Part shown: positions 8,302-17,450 of the stretch, piece by piece
How positions within the stretch are numbered: position 1 is the first letter of the stretch
Layout of the letters: every line of letters begins with the position of its first letter
NCBI RefSeq assembly: GCF_013032505.1
Contig: NZ_WQCG01000001.1
Coordinates: forward strand, 186,001-250,000
Origin: Ruegeria atlantica
GTDB taxonomy: Bacteria > Pseudomonadota > Alphaproteobacteria > Rhodobacterales > Rhodobacteraceae
Length of the DNA: 64,000 bases
Direction: 5' to 3'
Notes under the pieces: model-generated
What the model was told of the DNA's origin: nothing
Databases searched by the model: none
What the model saw: only the letters and a program-made list of their open reading frames with translations
Made by a program: the position numbers and the translations under genes

Positions 8302-9710
8302 AGGATCGGTGAGAACAATCGCGCCAATGGAGCGCCCAAGCGTATATGGATGGGTTGCTGTTCCAGATATCGCGACAACTCATAGCTTTTAGAGAAATCT
8401 TCTTGCAGCATTGCGCCGACAGCAGCGGCCGCCTGAGGATCAAAAAACAACGCCATTGCCTCAAAGTTCAACCGAAATGACCGATTGTCGAGATTGGTGG
8501 TTCCGACCGCGGCCAGCGAGTTATCCACTACGAAAACTTTTTGATGCATAAAGCCGTCGGTGTAGCGCAGGATTTGCGCACCGCAGGCGCGGACCTCATC
8601 GAAATAGGCAAAAGCGGCCAGCCAGGGCAAACGATGGTCAATGACATCAGGCACAAGGATGCGCACATCGACGCCCCGCAAGGCCGCATGTTTCAGAGCG
8701 GTCATGATATCAATATCAGGCACGAAATACGGCGATGCGATCCAGATACGTTCCCGTGCCTCGGTTATGGCAGCGAAGAACATCATCGATCCGGTTTCGG
8801 TTTCATCGCCCGGACCCGTCGCCACGAGTAGGGCGTTCATGTCTTGATCCGCCTCGGACCCGGCCCAATCCAGTTGGTCGATCAGGTCCTCTTCGTGAGC
8901 CCAATGCCAGTCTTCGATAAAGATCAATTGCAATTGCCGGACGATATGGCCGGTCATCCTGACATGGGTGTCGCGCCAGTGTCCGAAATGCGCGTCTTGG
9001 CCCAGATATTCGACCCCGACGTTGTGGCCGCCAATAAATCCTGTTTCGCCGTCGATAACCACGGTTTTGCGGTGATTGCGATAGTTCAATTGAAAACGGA
9101 ACTTTGGTCCGCGCTGTTCATGTGGGTCCGATACGGTGATACCAGCCTCGCGCATTTCTTCGATGTAATCTTTAGGCAAGCCGTAGCTCCCGACCGCGTC
9201 CATCATGAAGCGTACGCTGACACCACGTTTGGCGGCTTCGATCAGTTTGTCCTTCAGTTTCTGACCAAGGGCGTCAGCGCGGACGATGTAGAACTGGATC
9301 AGAACGTAAGTTTTGGCCTCGTCGATGGCCTCAAAAATCGCGTCAAATGTGGCCTGACCGTCCACCAACAACTCGGCTCCGTTGCCGCGCGACACGGGCA
9401 TGTGCGCCAGCGCCTCAAACGGCCGGGGATTGATATGCATTTTGCCGGCATCGGGTTTCGAGTAGTCGGCGAAGGTCTTGATCCCTTCGACCACGCGCTG
9501 ACTTTCCTTGCGCGCGATACGGTAGCCCCGAAACCTGTGGTGCCCCAGAAACAGGTAAAGCGGCACGCCAAACATCGGAGCCGAGATCAGAAAGACCACC
9601 CAGCCAACTGCGCCTTGGGGTGTCCGCGCGGTTTGTGCCGCGCGCACGGCAAAAACAACTGCTGTTGTGTAAAGCGCAAAGACAAAGACGGAAACAAGCA
9701 GTGTCCACAT
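8298..9710 (-). CDS. cls: Cardiolipin synthase (phospholipase D superfamily)
   Basis: A 470-residue membrane-bound enzyme. Two N-terminal helices (about residues 4-24 and 33-53) are followed by two phospholipase D domains, each with an HxK motif: NHRKTVVIDGETGFIGGHN in the first and MHQKVFVVDNSLAAVGTTN in the second, the latter followed by LDNRSFRLNFE. This matches bacterial ClsA, which condenses two phosphatidylglycerol molecules to cardiolipin and glycerol in the inner membrane. The length is normal for the family. Its end overlaps the convergent K+ channel gene by 4 nt, and the next gene on the same strand ends 24 nt upstream of its start. Confidence 0.93.
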   Translation of the reverse strand: MWTLLVSVFVFALYTTAVVFAVRAAQTARTPQGAVGWVVFLISAPMFGVPLYLFLGHHRFRGYRIARKESQRVVEGIKTFADYSKPDAGKMHINPRPFEALAHMPVSRGNGAELLVDGQATFDAIFEAIDEAKTYVLIQFYIVRADALGQKLKDKLIEAAKRGVSVRFMMDAVGSYGLPKDYIEEMREAGITVSDPHEQRGPKFRFQLNYRNHRKTVVIDGETGFIGGHNVGVEYLGQDAHFGHWRDTHVRMTGHIVRQLQLIFIEDWHWAHEEDLIDQLDWAGSEADQDMNALLVATGPGDETETGSMMFFAAITEARERIWIASPYFVPDIDIMTALKHAALRGVDVRILVPDVIDHRLPWLAAFAYFDEVRACGAQILRYTDGFMHQKVFVVDNSLAAVGTTNLDNRSFRLNFEAMALFFDPQAAAAVGAMLQEDFSKSYELSRYLEQQPIHIRLGAPLARLFSPIL

Positions 9711-9734
9711 AGGGTTATCGGTCTCCGGGGTGGT

Positions 9735-10709
9735 TCAGTTCGCCCCAGTGTAGATGCGTGACCAGTCTTGCGCCATATCTACGATTACCCAACCCATCTC
9801 TGGGCCTTTATCCAATCCATCGACCAGTTTTCCGATCGGGCTTTCCCGGTCATAGGCCCATTCACGTTCCGCATCTGTATGGTGAATCAGAACACCTAAC
9901 CGGGGTCCATCGCCTGCTGTGGTCCATTCTAACATGGCAAAATCACCATCTGAATTTCCGCCGGCCAGAATTGGGCGTCTGCCAATGGTCCGTTCGATAT
10001 TGATCGGTTTGCCTTCTTTGTCATCTATGAAAGCGATGCCATCTGCTTTGGTGATGACTGGCTTGCCGTCCGCGCTGTCATAAGTGGTGTCCATATATGT
10101 GCCCAAGATCTGTTCGGGTGGAATGCCATAAGCCTCCTCGGCGAAGACGCGCATAAAGTGCACGCCACCACCCGAGACGATGTAGGTTTTGAAGCCTTCA
10201 TCACGCAAGTATCGCAGCAATTCAGCCATCGGCTGATAAGTCATCTTATCAAAAGGCAGGTCGGTATCCGGGTGCCGGGCGGTCGCCAGCCAGTCGGCGA
10301 CGGCACTTTGGAATTCGTCAACCGAAACGCCTGAGTGTGAGGCATTCAAAACCTCAATCAAGGCGTCATGACCACCTTCTGCGATTGTGTTCAAATCACC
10401 TTGTGCAGCGGCCTGGAGTACTGGTGTAGTCAGGATCGAGGGGTCGTCTTTGGACAACTGCGCCAAGCGATCCATCGCAAAAATCAGTTGAAAATAAACA
10501 GGTTGTTCGGCCCAAAGCGTACCGTCATTGTCGAAAACGGCAATCCTTTCGGCCGGTGTCACGTATTCAGGACGCTGCGGGTCAGTTACGGCGGCGACAA
10601 ATTCAATGATCCTGCCTTTGCTGTCAGACTCGGTCCAGCTGGGTAACGGGTCTGCAAACACAGACAGCGGGGCACAGGACAGAAGCGCGCTAAGAATTAT
10701 ATGTCGCAT
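9735..10709 (-). CDS. Secreted HAD-superfamily phosphatase
   Basis: A 324-residue exported HAD hydrolase. The ATG chosen has GAGAAG upstream and gives a signal peptide (MRHIILSALLSCAPLSVFA). Motif I is FDNDGTLW, with both aspartates of the DxDGT signature; motif II corresponds to TYIVSGGGVHF, and motif IV to GNSDGDFAML. This pattern fits phosphoserine-phosphatase-like acid phosphatases acting in the periplasm. It lies just downstream of the arylsulfatase gene on the same strand, separated by a hairpin. The two may scavenge phosphate and sulfate from organic esters together, which is inference from position. Confidence 0.82.
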   Translation of the reverse strand: MRHIILSALLSCAPLSVFADPLPSWTESDSKGRIIEFVAAVTDPQRPEYVTPAERIAVFDNDGTLWAEQPVYFQLIFAMDRLAQLSKDDPSILTTPVLQAAAQGDLNTIAEGGHDALIEVLNASHSGVSVDEFQSAVADWLATARHPDTDLPFDKMTYQPMAELLRYLRDEGFKTYIVSGGGVHFMRVFAEEAYGIPPEQILGTYMDTTYDSADGKPVITKADGIAFIDDKEGKPINIERTIGRRPILAGGNSDGDFAMLEWTTAGDGPRLGVLIHHTDAEREWAYDRESPIGKLVDGLDKGPEMGWVIVDMAQDWSRIYTGAN

Positions 10710-10738
10710 AAACTTCTCATTTAATTTCAAGATGAAAG

Positions 10739-10762
10739 GGGCCGCCATTTATGTGGCGGCCC
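10739..10762 (-). terminator. Hairpin between arylsulfatase and HAD phosphatase genes
   Basis: A 9-bp perfect stem (GGGCCGCCA with TGGCGGCCC on the plus strand) and a 6-nt loop lie 20 nt after the sulfatase stop. On the minus strand the stem is followed by CTTTCATCTT, a weak U-rich tail, so termination or attenuation before the phosphatase gene is likely to be partial. Confidence 0.6.
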
Positions 10763-10782
10763 GATTTGTCTTCACACGCGAC

Positions 10783-12393
10783 TTAATTGTTTGTCGGTGT
10801 CGTCAGCTTATCCATGACCTGATCCAGGTTGAAGCTTGCCGCTTTCTGGCGCGGTGGGAATTCCTGGAATGTCGCCAGGAAGTTTCCAACATATTGCTGT
10901 GCCGGAACCAGGAAATACGCCCGATCCAACAACCAGTCGTAGTAAGTGTTGGACGTACGATAGGCGCGCTCATACGGGTCACGACGCAGGTTCACGATCA
11001 ACGGAATACGCAGTTCGGTCCAGGGCTCAATCCAGGCCCGCAGCGTTGCCCATGCTTTCTGCTCAAGGAAGATCAGCTTCCAGTCGTCATAGCGCAAAGC
11101 GGTCAGATCGCCGTCATCCGAGAAGTAGAAAATCTCAGAACGTGGGCTTTCGGTCGTTTCGCCGGTCAACATGGGAAGGATGTTATATCCATCCAGATGC
11201 ACCTTGTAGTCACGACCCATGCCGGACGAGCTATAGCCCGCTTTCAGCTTTTCCTTGATGTCCGGGTCGCCAGCAACTGCCAGGTATGTCGGCAGCCAGT
11301 CCATGTGGTGAACGATCTCATTGGTGACCGATCCGGCTTCGATCTGACCGGGCCAGCGAACCATTGACGGAACACGCCAGCCGCCTTCCCAGTTTGTGTT
11401 CTTTTCACCCCAGAACGGTGTCGCCGCGGCATCCGGCCATGTGTTCATGTGCGGGCCATTGTCGGTTGAGTAATGCACGATGGTGTTGTCCGCGATGCCC
11501 AGTTCGTCCAACAAGTCCAGCAGTTGCCCGACATGCATGTCATGTTCGATCATGCCAGCGGTGTACTCATCGGTAGCACCGCCGTAGATTTCGTTGGCCT
11601 TTTGGCGCATTTCATCTTTGACGTGGGTCCGGAAGTGCATGCGGGTGCCGTTCCACCAGACATAGAAGGGCTGGCCTTGTTCATTGGCTCGCTTAATGAA
11701 GTCTATTGCCGCGGCGACGGTTTCGTCATCAACGGTTTCCATGCGCTTTTTGCTTAGCGGGCCGGTGTCTTCGATGGTTCCGTCTGCCTTGGACTTGATC
11801 ACACCGCGTGGGCCATAAGCCTCACGGAAGGTGCGGCCATCGGCCAAAACCATATCGCCCGGATAGTCTTCGTTCTCAGGCTCTTCTTCGGCATTCAGGT
11901 GATAGAGATTTCCGAAAAACTCATCAAAACCATGGTTTGTCGGCAAATGCTCATCTTTGTCGCCAAGGTGGTTTTTACCAAATTGGCCGGTGACATAACC
12001 ATGGTCCTTCAGCAATCCGGCAATGGTGGGATCTTCGACTTGCATGCCCAGATCCGCACCCGGCAGACCGACCTTGGACAGGCCCGTCCGGTAAACCGAC
12101 TGGCCCATGATGTAAGATGAACGGCCTGCGGTACAGGATTGTTCACCATAATAGTCGGTGAAGATCATGCCTTCGTTTGCCACGCGGTCGATGTTTGGCG
12201 TTTGGTATCCCATCAGACCCATCGTGTAAGCCGAGATATTGGATTGCCCGACATCGTCGCCCCAGATCACAAGAATATTTGGCTTTTGATCCTGGGCCCA
12301 GGCGGGCAGGGCCAACGCTACAGCGACAGATGCCACAGCGAATTTGCGCAAAGTGCCGCGCCAATTATCTGCAATCATACGGGGTGGTGACAT
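10783..12393 (-). CDS. Arylsulfatase (formylglycine-dependent, secreted)
   Basis: A 536-residue sulfatase. The ATG preceded by AGGAG is used; it yields an N-terminal export signal with the hydrophobic stretch FAVASVAVALALPAWA. The N-terminal metal-binding segment is ILVIWGDDVG, and the activation motif is CTAGR (C-x-A-x-R) with the cysteine at about residue 87, which must be converted to formylglycine by a sulfatase-modifying enzyme encoded elsewhere. GKNHLGD and HYSTDNGPH carry further active-site residues of the alkaline phosphatase superfamily. It would hydrolyse sulfate esters in the periplasm or outside, as common in marine bacteria exposed to sulfated polysaccharides. A Crp/Fnr regulator lies divergently upstream. 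Confidence 0.92.
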   Translation of the reverse strand: MSPPRMIADNWRGTLRKFAVASVAVALALPAWAQDQKPNILVIWGDDVGQSNISAYTMGLMGYQTPNIDRVANEGMIFTDYYGEQSCTAGRSSYIMGQSVYRTGLSKVGLPGADLGMQVEDPTIAGLLKDHGYVTGQFGKNHLGDKDEHLPTNHGFDEFFGNLYHLNAEEEPENEDYPGDMVLADGRTFREAYGPRGVIKSKADGTIEDTGPLSKKRMETVDDETVAAAIDFIKRANEQGQPFYVWWNGTRMHFRTHVKDEMRQKANEIYGGATDEYTAGMIEHDMHVGQLLDLLDELGIADNTIVHYSTDNGPHMNTWPDAAATPFWGEKNTNWEGGWRVPSMVRWPGQIEAGSVTNEIVHHMDWLPTYLAVAGDPDIKEKLKAGYSSSGMGRDYKVHLDGYNILPMLTGETTESPRSEIFYFSDDGDLTALRYDDWKLIFLEQKAWATLRAWIEPWTELRIPLIVNLRRDPYERAYRTSNTYYDWLLDRAYFLVPAQQYVGNFLATFQEFPPRQKAASFNLDQVMDKLTTPTNN

Positions 12394-12483
12394 GGTGTAC
12401 TCCTGAATTGACCGGATCTTTGTGACCCGTTGAATTAAAAGTATTTGATGCTGACGGTTGTTTTTATCCGCCAACAAGATGTT

Positions 12484-12521
12484 GATTCTCGGTCGGAAAA
12501 TTCCACATTACGTCGAGAATC
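12484..12521. promoter_or_regulatory. Inverted repeat in the sulfatase / Crp-family intergenic region
   Basis: GATTCTCG and CGAGAATC form a perfect 8-bp inverted repeat with a 22-nt spacer in the 195-nt gap between the divergent arylsulfatase and Crp/Fnr genes. Each arm contains a GANTC methylation site (GATTC, GAATC). It is a candidate operator or methylation-sensitive site; no canonical FNR box (TTGAT-N4-ATCAA) is visible. Confidence 0.35.
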
Positions 12522-12588
12522 GAATAGCCGTAGTTTAGGCTATGACAATGTCTGGAAACCTATCATATGATGAGATTGAAGAATACTA

Positions 12589-13269
12589 ATGTTTGATAAT
12601 CAGCATGATCGACAACGGTTGCTGGACTCGGGATGGCTCGGGGCGCGTGGCGCGGGTTTTCAAGCTGACTTGCTGGCGTGCGGGATCGGCAAGCCATTCG
12701 AGGAGGGCGAGGCCCTTTATCATCACGGAGATTTAGCCAACGGTGTCTATGGAGTTCTAGACGGCGCCGTTCAAATCACCGCTCCGGCCGATGACGGGCA
12801 GGAATTCGTGGTACACAGACAGGGAGGCGGGTTCTGGATTGGTGACCTTGCCTTGTTCGCCGAGTCCAGCAGATTGGTTAGCGTTATTGCGACGCAGCAC
12901 ACCAGAACACTGTTTTTCCCGTCCTTACGACTGGACCGGCTGGTGCGCGACAATCCAGAATATGTTCGCGATTTCTATGCTTTGTCGCACGAAAATATGC
13001 AAACCGCCCTGCGCATAATGGCTAATCTGGCAGTGACGGGAACCGAAAAACGACTGGTTCTTCGGCTTCTGCATTTAGATGAGGGTGCCTCGAAATCCGA
13101 TGGTTGGATTATCGTGTCACAGGATGAACTGGCCGAGATGGTGGCCGTGTCGGTTCCAACGTTGCACCGTAAACTGCATCACCTTGCGGATCAGGGGCTG
13201 ATCGAGCTCGGTTACGGTCGAGTGCGCCTCAAAGACAGGCGAAAGCTGATCGCGGCCTGCCAGTGCTGA
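12589..13269 (+). CDS. Crp/Fnr-family transcriptional regulator
   Basis: A 226-residue regulator with an N-terminal cyclic-nucleotide-binding-like beta-barrel (about residues 28-125; GEALYHHGDLANGVYGVLDGAVQI is the typical roll) and a C-terminal winged helix (VSQDELAEMVAVSVPTLHRKLHHLADQGLIELGYGRVRL). Cysteines are only C31 and a C-terminal pair (C224, C226), so an oxygen-sensing FNR-type Fe-S cluster is unlikely. The gene is divergent from the arylsulfatase and is its most probable local regulator; the ligand is unknown. It converges on the bat operon, ending 2 nt from it. Confidence 0.88.
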   Translation: MFDNQHDRQRLLDSGWLGARGAGFQADLLACGIGKPFEEGEALYHHGDLANGVYGVLDGAVQITAPADDGQEFVVHRQGGGFWIGDLALFAESSRLVSVIATQHTRTLFFPSLRLDRLVRDNPEYVRDFYALSHENMQTALRIMANLAVTGTEKRLVLRLLHLDEGASKSDGWIIVSQDELAEMVAVSVPTLHRKLHHLADQGLIELGYGRVRLKDRRKLIAACQC

Positions 13270-13271
13270 TC

Positions 13272-14495
13272 TCAGGGATTAAGCGGAGGCAGCGGGTTCC
13301 GAGTGTTGTGAGCTGCCTCTTTCATGACATTAATCTCTGACAGCGCCGCAGCCCAAGCCTCAGGTTTTGGGGCGTTGCGCGATGAATACCTTGCGGCCCC
13401 GATAATCGCCAGTTGGTTTTCAAGACCGATGGATTGTTCCGGGTTATCGCTGCGCAGTTTCCACGTCTCTAAAGCCGAATACGCCAACGAGATATCATGT
13501 GCTTGCAGGGCTTTCTTAAGCGAATTCAACGCGTAGTCTGGCGAAGCTTGGTACTTCTCGTGCCGTGCCTGTTGCCAACTTTTGATACGTGGGCCAAGGA
13601 ACCGCGCTGTGGCCCAAAGAACCAGCGCCAACCCGGCGGCCCAAGCAATCAAATTCAGAATTGTGCCCACATCCGGCGGCTGCCATTTCGGTGCGGCAAG
13701 CGTCAAATCAACCGCGCCGATATCAATGGTTTCAACCTGATTGGTGCCCAGATTAAACCACTGGATCGTGATAGCTGGCAGTTGGGTCTGCCCACCTTGC
13801 TGTGCAAGATAGACGACCTCGTCGACCCGTTGGCCGGACAGCACACCCCGGTCTTCACTCTCGGTGAAACGCGGCTCTTTGGGATATGCGCTTAGCAAGG
13901 GGTCCTGCAATTCAGGGATCAATTCAGGAACCAAAAAAGGGGTTGTACCTGCTATCTTTGCCGTTAGGCGGCGCGTGATGGCAGCGCCATTTTCCATATC
14001 GGTTGATCCGTCGATCTGCTGGTCGACAGTGAAACCCGTTGCCAGGATCAGCGGGTCCAGATCGCGTGCGCCCTCAGGTACGATGGCATCAAGGGCCATT
14101 TCGGGCAGGGGGACGTTGACCTGCGTTGGCGCATTCGTTTCGGGATCGGCAAAAGTGACGATTACCTCCTGCTTGCCGAATGCAACCGATCCAGCCTTTA
14201 GCGGATACAGACGATAGCTGCGTTGAACACCAGACCAGGTTTCGCCATCCACGGTTTCGCTGATCGGGCCAGAGGCGCGTTCGGGCAGGCGCACAAGCAG
14301 GTTCTCTTGCTCCAGCGATGGAAACACCGGCGGGGACGGCATGAATGTGGGGACAAGCACCTTTATCCGTACGATCGCCGGTTGGCCAACAGTGACAGGA
14401 TCAGTGGGCACCTCGGCTGTGACTTTTGGCCGTATGCTTGTTTGTGCCAATAATTGCATCGGGAGGAAAAGCATGAGGAATGCCAAGTATCTCAT
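13272..14495 (-). CDS. BatD-like protein of the Bat (aerotolerance) operon
   Basis: A 407-residue exported, membrane-anchored protein. It has a signal peptide (MRYLAFLMLFLPMQLLA), a beta-rich periplasmic region starting TEVPTDPVTVGQPAIVRIKV-like (the Bat oxygen-tolerance repeats), a transmembrane helix around residues 280-300 (LNLIAWAAGLALVLWATARF) and a cytoplasmic C-terminal tail of about 100 residues. It is the last gene of a six-gene operon and its start overlaps the VWA/TPR gene by 4 nt. In Bacteroides, Leptospira and Francisella the MoxR/Bat proteins contribute to stress tolerance; the molecular role of BatD is not settled. Confidence 0.82.
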   Translation of the reverse strand: MRYLAFLMLFLPMQLLAQTSIRPKVTAEVPTDPVTVGQPAIVRIKVLVPTFMPSPPVFPSLEQENLLVRLPERASGPISETVDGETWSGVQRSYRLYPLKAGSVAFGKQEVIVTFADPETNAPTQVNVPLPEMALDAIVPEGARDLDPLILATGFTVDQQIDGSTDMENGAAITRRLTAKIAGTTPFLVPELIPELQDPLLSAYPKEPRFTESEDRGVLSGQRVDEVVYLAQQGGQTQLPAITIQWFNLGTNQVETIDIGAVDLTLAAPKWQPPDVGTILNLIAWAAGLALVLWATARFLGPRIKSWQQARHEKYQASPDYALNSLKKALQAHDISLAYSALETWKLRSDNPEQSIGLENQLAIIGAARYSSRNAPKPEAWAAALSEINVMKEAAHNTRNPLPPLNP

Positions 14496-15997
14496 TGCGT
14501 TTGCACCTGATTTTCCAACAAGAACCGGTTGCGAAGAAAGTCCTGCATGTCAGTGTCGATTGTGCTGATCCATTGATCGGCAGACATGGCCTGCGCACCT
14601 TCGATCGGGGCTTGTATAGTCGTGTTTTCACCACGCCCTGCTTCATTGTCAAAGACTGTGTCATCGGCACCGATCCCGGCTTCTTCTCCGGTGTCCGACT
14701 GCTCGCGCGTCGTTTCAACAAACTCGAGGATCGCTTTCGAAACCTCAAGGTTGTGCTGAGCTTCAGGCCAGTCTGGCCGACGCTCCAATGCTGTTTCAAA
14801 TGCCGAAATGGCCGGTCGGTACTCACGGTTCCGAATGCGCGCCATTCCCTCGGAAAAGGCGGCCTCGGGCGTGTCCAGTTCTGCAAAGATAGCGGATGCT
14901 TCGGGGTACTGACCGGCCTTCAGATGCGCATAACCCCTGTGATACGGGTCTTCAAACAGCTCTGCTGCTTGGGTATAGTCTTTCCGGTTCATCGCGATCT
15001 GCCCCTGCTGATCCGGTGTCAGGAACCAATTCTTCCATCCATCGGCCATTGCAGGTCCAGATGGCGACGCAAAAATCGCAGCAAAAACCAGTAAATGGAT
15101 AACCCAACCGCGCCGGAACCAGAGCAGAGATAATAGCGCGGCAGGCCAGGCCAACAGCCACCCTTTGTCCTGCCAGTCCAGTCGGTCGTCATCATCTAGC
15201 GCCGCCGTATAGGCTGATTGAATTTGGCGCTCTAATCGCTTGATATCGCGTTCATCGTTGGAAAATGGCACAACCGTCGCGTTTCTCAGATCATTTAACT
15301 GAGCGATACTTTGACTATTCGGCAGCATGGTCAGAAAGAACACGGGAATGGTCGTGTTCTCAAAAGCCGCCAATTGTGATGGATCGAGATCGTCCAGAAC
15401 GAACAAGACTGCTCCGGGCGTTTCGCTGTCGTTAAGGATCGCTTCCGCAAGGGTTAGGGCATCCGCGGCTGCATCCCCTTGTTTTGGCATGACAGCGGGC
15501 GCGAGACCTTCCAAAAGCGGGCGCAGGATGTTGGCGTCTTCGGTTAAGGGCGCGACGCGGTGCGGGGTTCCGGCATAAGCGATCAAAGCGGTTCGCGCGC
15601 CGACACGCGAATTGATCAGATCGGTTACCTTAAACTTGGCCCGGTCCAGTCGGGACGGGGGCAGGTCAGGTTCCTCCATGCTGTCAGTGACTTTCAGCGC
15701 AATAACCAAAGGTGCAGTGTCCGCGATCAATGGATTTGGGGCCCGCGACCATGTTGGTCCAGCCGCGGCTAACGTCACGAGGATTGCCGCGATCATTGCA
15801 ACGTCTAACGGATAAACACGCCTTTCGTCTTCGGCCCCCAAAGTTAAAGCAGCGGCAAGGTGAGGCGCGATGCCGGATATGGATAGAGATTGCGATTTTG
15901 GCCTGGGGCGCATTAGCCACCAAAGGGCAGCGACCGGAATGAGGAACACCAGCCAATACACTCGGATAAAATGAAAATTGGCCAACGCATCGATCAT
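14492..15997 (-). CDS. VWA-domain and TPR protein (BatB/BatC fusion)
   Basis: A 501-residue membrane protein. It has an N-terminal helix (residues 12-30), a second helix near 57-72, a von Willebrand A-like domain (LVIALKVTDSMEEPDLPPSR) in which the usual MIDAS DxSxS is altered to KVTDSME, a further helix pair around 285-320, then TPR repeats (KDYTQAAELFEDPYHRGYAHLKAGQYPEAS and YRPAISAFETALERRPDWPEAQHNLE). The TPR part matches BatC, the VWA part BatB. The degenerate MIDAS suggests weakened metal binding in this copy compared with the neighbouring VWA protein. Its start and stop both overlap neighbours by 4 nt. Confidence 0.83.
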   Translation of the reverse strand: MIDALANFHFIRVYWLVFLIPVAALWWLMRPRPKSQSLSISGIAPHLAAALTLGAEDERRVYPLDVAMIAAILVTLAAAGPTWSRAPNPLIADTAPLVIALKVTDSMEEPDLPPSRLDRAKFKVTDLINSRVGARTALIAYAGTPHRVAPLTEDANILRPLLEGLAPAVMPKQGDAAADALTLAEAILNDSETPGAVLFVLDDLDPSQLAAFENTTIPVFFLTMLPNSQSIAQLNDLRNATVVPFSNDERDIKRLERQIQSAYTAALDDDDRLDWQDKGWLLAWPAALLSLLWFRRGWVIHLLVFAAIFASPSGPAMADGWKNWFLTPDQQGQIAMNRKDYTQAAELFEDPYHRGYAHLKAGQYPEASAIFAELDTPEAAFSEGMARIRNREYRPAISAFETALERRPDWPEAQHNLEVSKAILEFVETTREQSDTGEEAGIGADDTVFDNEAGRGENTTIQAPIEGAQAMSADQWISTIDTDMQDFLRNRFLLENQVQTQ

Positions 15998-16980
15998 GTC
16001 GCACCTCTGCGTCGTTGGCTGATGTGCCCGCCAGTCATGCTGATTAGCATTGTCACCAAAGCCAGAGCGAGTGGATAATGCGCAAGGCTTTCACGCGGTC
16101 TGTAGCTTTGCGTTTCCACAACCCGGGGATTGAGTTCGTCAATGCGTGCATATGTGTCGGCCAGAGCATCTTCGTCATCGGCAAAGAAGTACTCGCCGCC
16201 TGTTCGATCCGCGATCTCCTTTAAAGCGTTAAGATCGACGCGGTCCTCGCCCGAGGCGTCAGGGTCCCCGACGCCGATTGTATAGATGGCTACACCTTTC
16301 TCCGCGGCGATGGCGGCGGCGTTTACAGGTGTCATGCGACTGGATGTGTCGGCTCCGTCACTCAGAACAATCATAAGGCGCTGGTCGACTTCGCTGGAGT
16401 CGAAGGTTCGAATACCCAGTCCAATAGCATCCCCTAGGGCCGTATTGGGTCCAGCCATGCCAACTTGAGTTTGATCCAAGAACCCATTCAAACTGTTCAG
16501 GTCTTCGGTGAATGGTGCTTGTACAAATGCCCGTGTGCCGAAAATTATCAATGCCATTCGGTCGCCTTGCCGTTCGGCGATGAACTGACGCAATACATCC
16601 TTAACTGCAGCCAGTCGTTGTTTCGGGGTGCCATCCGTCGCTGTGAAGTCCCGCTGGTCCATTGACCCGGATATGTCCAAGGCAAGTACCACGTCGCGGG
16701 CCGACTTTTCGACAACTAAGGGTTCGCCCAATTTTTCCGGGCGAGCCATCGCTGTCACCAGAAAGAGCCAGATCAATACGATCGAGGCGGCCTGAAGACG
16801 CGCGCGGCGGGGGATGACGGATCCTGACCTGGGTTCAACCCCTGCGGCCTGCGCGACATGGCGAAAGAAAGGAATGCGGATTGAGCTGCTTTTCTCGCGA
16901 TGTGGCGGCGCAAGCCAATACACTAACAATGGCAATGGAAGCAGTAGAAAAACCCATGGCGCGGCAAAGGAAAGCATCAC
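15994..16980 (-). CDS. VWA-domain membrane protein (BatA-like)
   Basis: A 328-residue protein with two N-terminal helices (about residues 7-24 and 67-80), a von Willebrand factor A domain with an intact MIDAS (LALDISGSMDQRD, then the threonine/aspartate positions in GPNTALGDAIGLG and VLSDGADT), and a C-terminal helix (LAHYPLALALVTMLISM). It matches BatA of the Bat operon. The metal-dependent VWA domain faces the periplasm or cytoplasm depending on topology and is thought to form complexes with other Bat proteins. It sits between the DUF4381 protein and the VWA/TPR protein, overlapping each by 4 nt. Confidence 0.86.
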   Translation of the reverse strand: MMLSFAAPWVFLLLPLPLLVYWLAPPHREKSSSIRIPFFRHVAQAAGVEPRSGSVIPRRARLQAASIVLIWLFLVTAMARPEKLGEPLVVEKSARDVVLALDISGSMDQRDFTATDGTPKQRLAAVKDVLRQFIAERQGDRMALIIFGTRAFVQAPFTEDLNSLNGFLDQTQVGMAGPNTALGDAIGLGIRTFDSSEVDQRLMIVLSDGADTSSRMTPVNAAAIAAEKGVAIYTIGVGDPDASGEDRVDLNALKEIADRTGGEYFFADDEDALADTYARIDELNPRVVETQSYRPRESLAHYPLALALVTMLISMTGGHISQRRRGAT

Positions 16981-17450
16981 GCTGCACTTTCCCGTTTGTG
17001 GGATTTGATCCAGTCATGCGCGAGTTTCGTCAGTTCTGGGTCCGGTTTGGTTTCTTTGTATGGTGCCTCTAAAAGTTGGCGGCGTTCATTCTCAGAAAAG
17101 CTTATATTTTCAGCATTTTGCTTCAGGAAGTTTATCCAGTCATCCCCGTGCAGAGCTGCGACTTGCCGTCGGGGATATGCAGCCAACGCCGTGCGGCGGA
17201 CTATCTCTGCGACTTTTGCGGGATCGTTATCGGACGCGGCCAATTCGGCCAAAGCCTCACGCCTGTAGGCGTTTAACTGTCGGTGTCGGGCAAGAGCATA
17301 AATTCCAAAGGCTATGAACCCGACAAGTATGACAGCCAGAATACCCCATCCCCATGTTTGCGGCATCATGGATATCGGCTCGGGCGCAGGGGCAGGTTCC
17401 AGCATATCCAGCAAGTCGACCAGCGATTTGCCTTCGACATCGACGCTCAT
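16977..17450 (-). CDS. DUF4381 membrane protein of the Bat operon
   Basis: A 157-residue protein with a single helix (about residues 32-54, WGWGILAVILVGFIAFGIYALA) between a short N-terminal segment rich in proline (MLEPAPAPEPISMMP) and a charged cytoplasmic domain (RHRQLNAYRREALAELAAS). This is the typical DUF4381 layout, found almost only between DUF58 and VWA genes in MoxR operons. No enzymatic motif is visible. Both ends overlap neighbours by 4 nt, which ties its synthesis to theirs. Confidence 0.82.
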   Translation of the reverse strand: MSVDVEGKSLVDLLDMLEPAPAPEPISMMPQTWGWGILAVILVGFIAFGIYALARHRQLNAYRREALAELAASDNDPAKVAEIVRRTALAAYPRRQVAALHGDDWINFLKQNAENISFSENERRQLLEAPYKETKPDPELTKLAHDWIKSHKRESAA

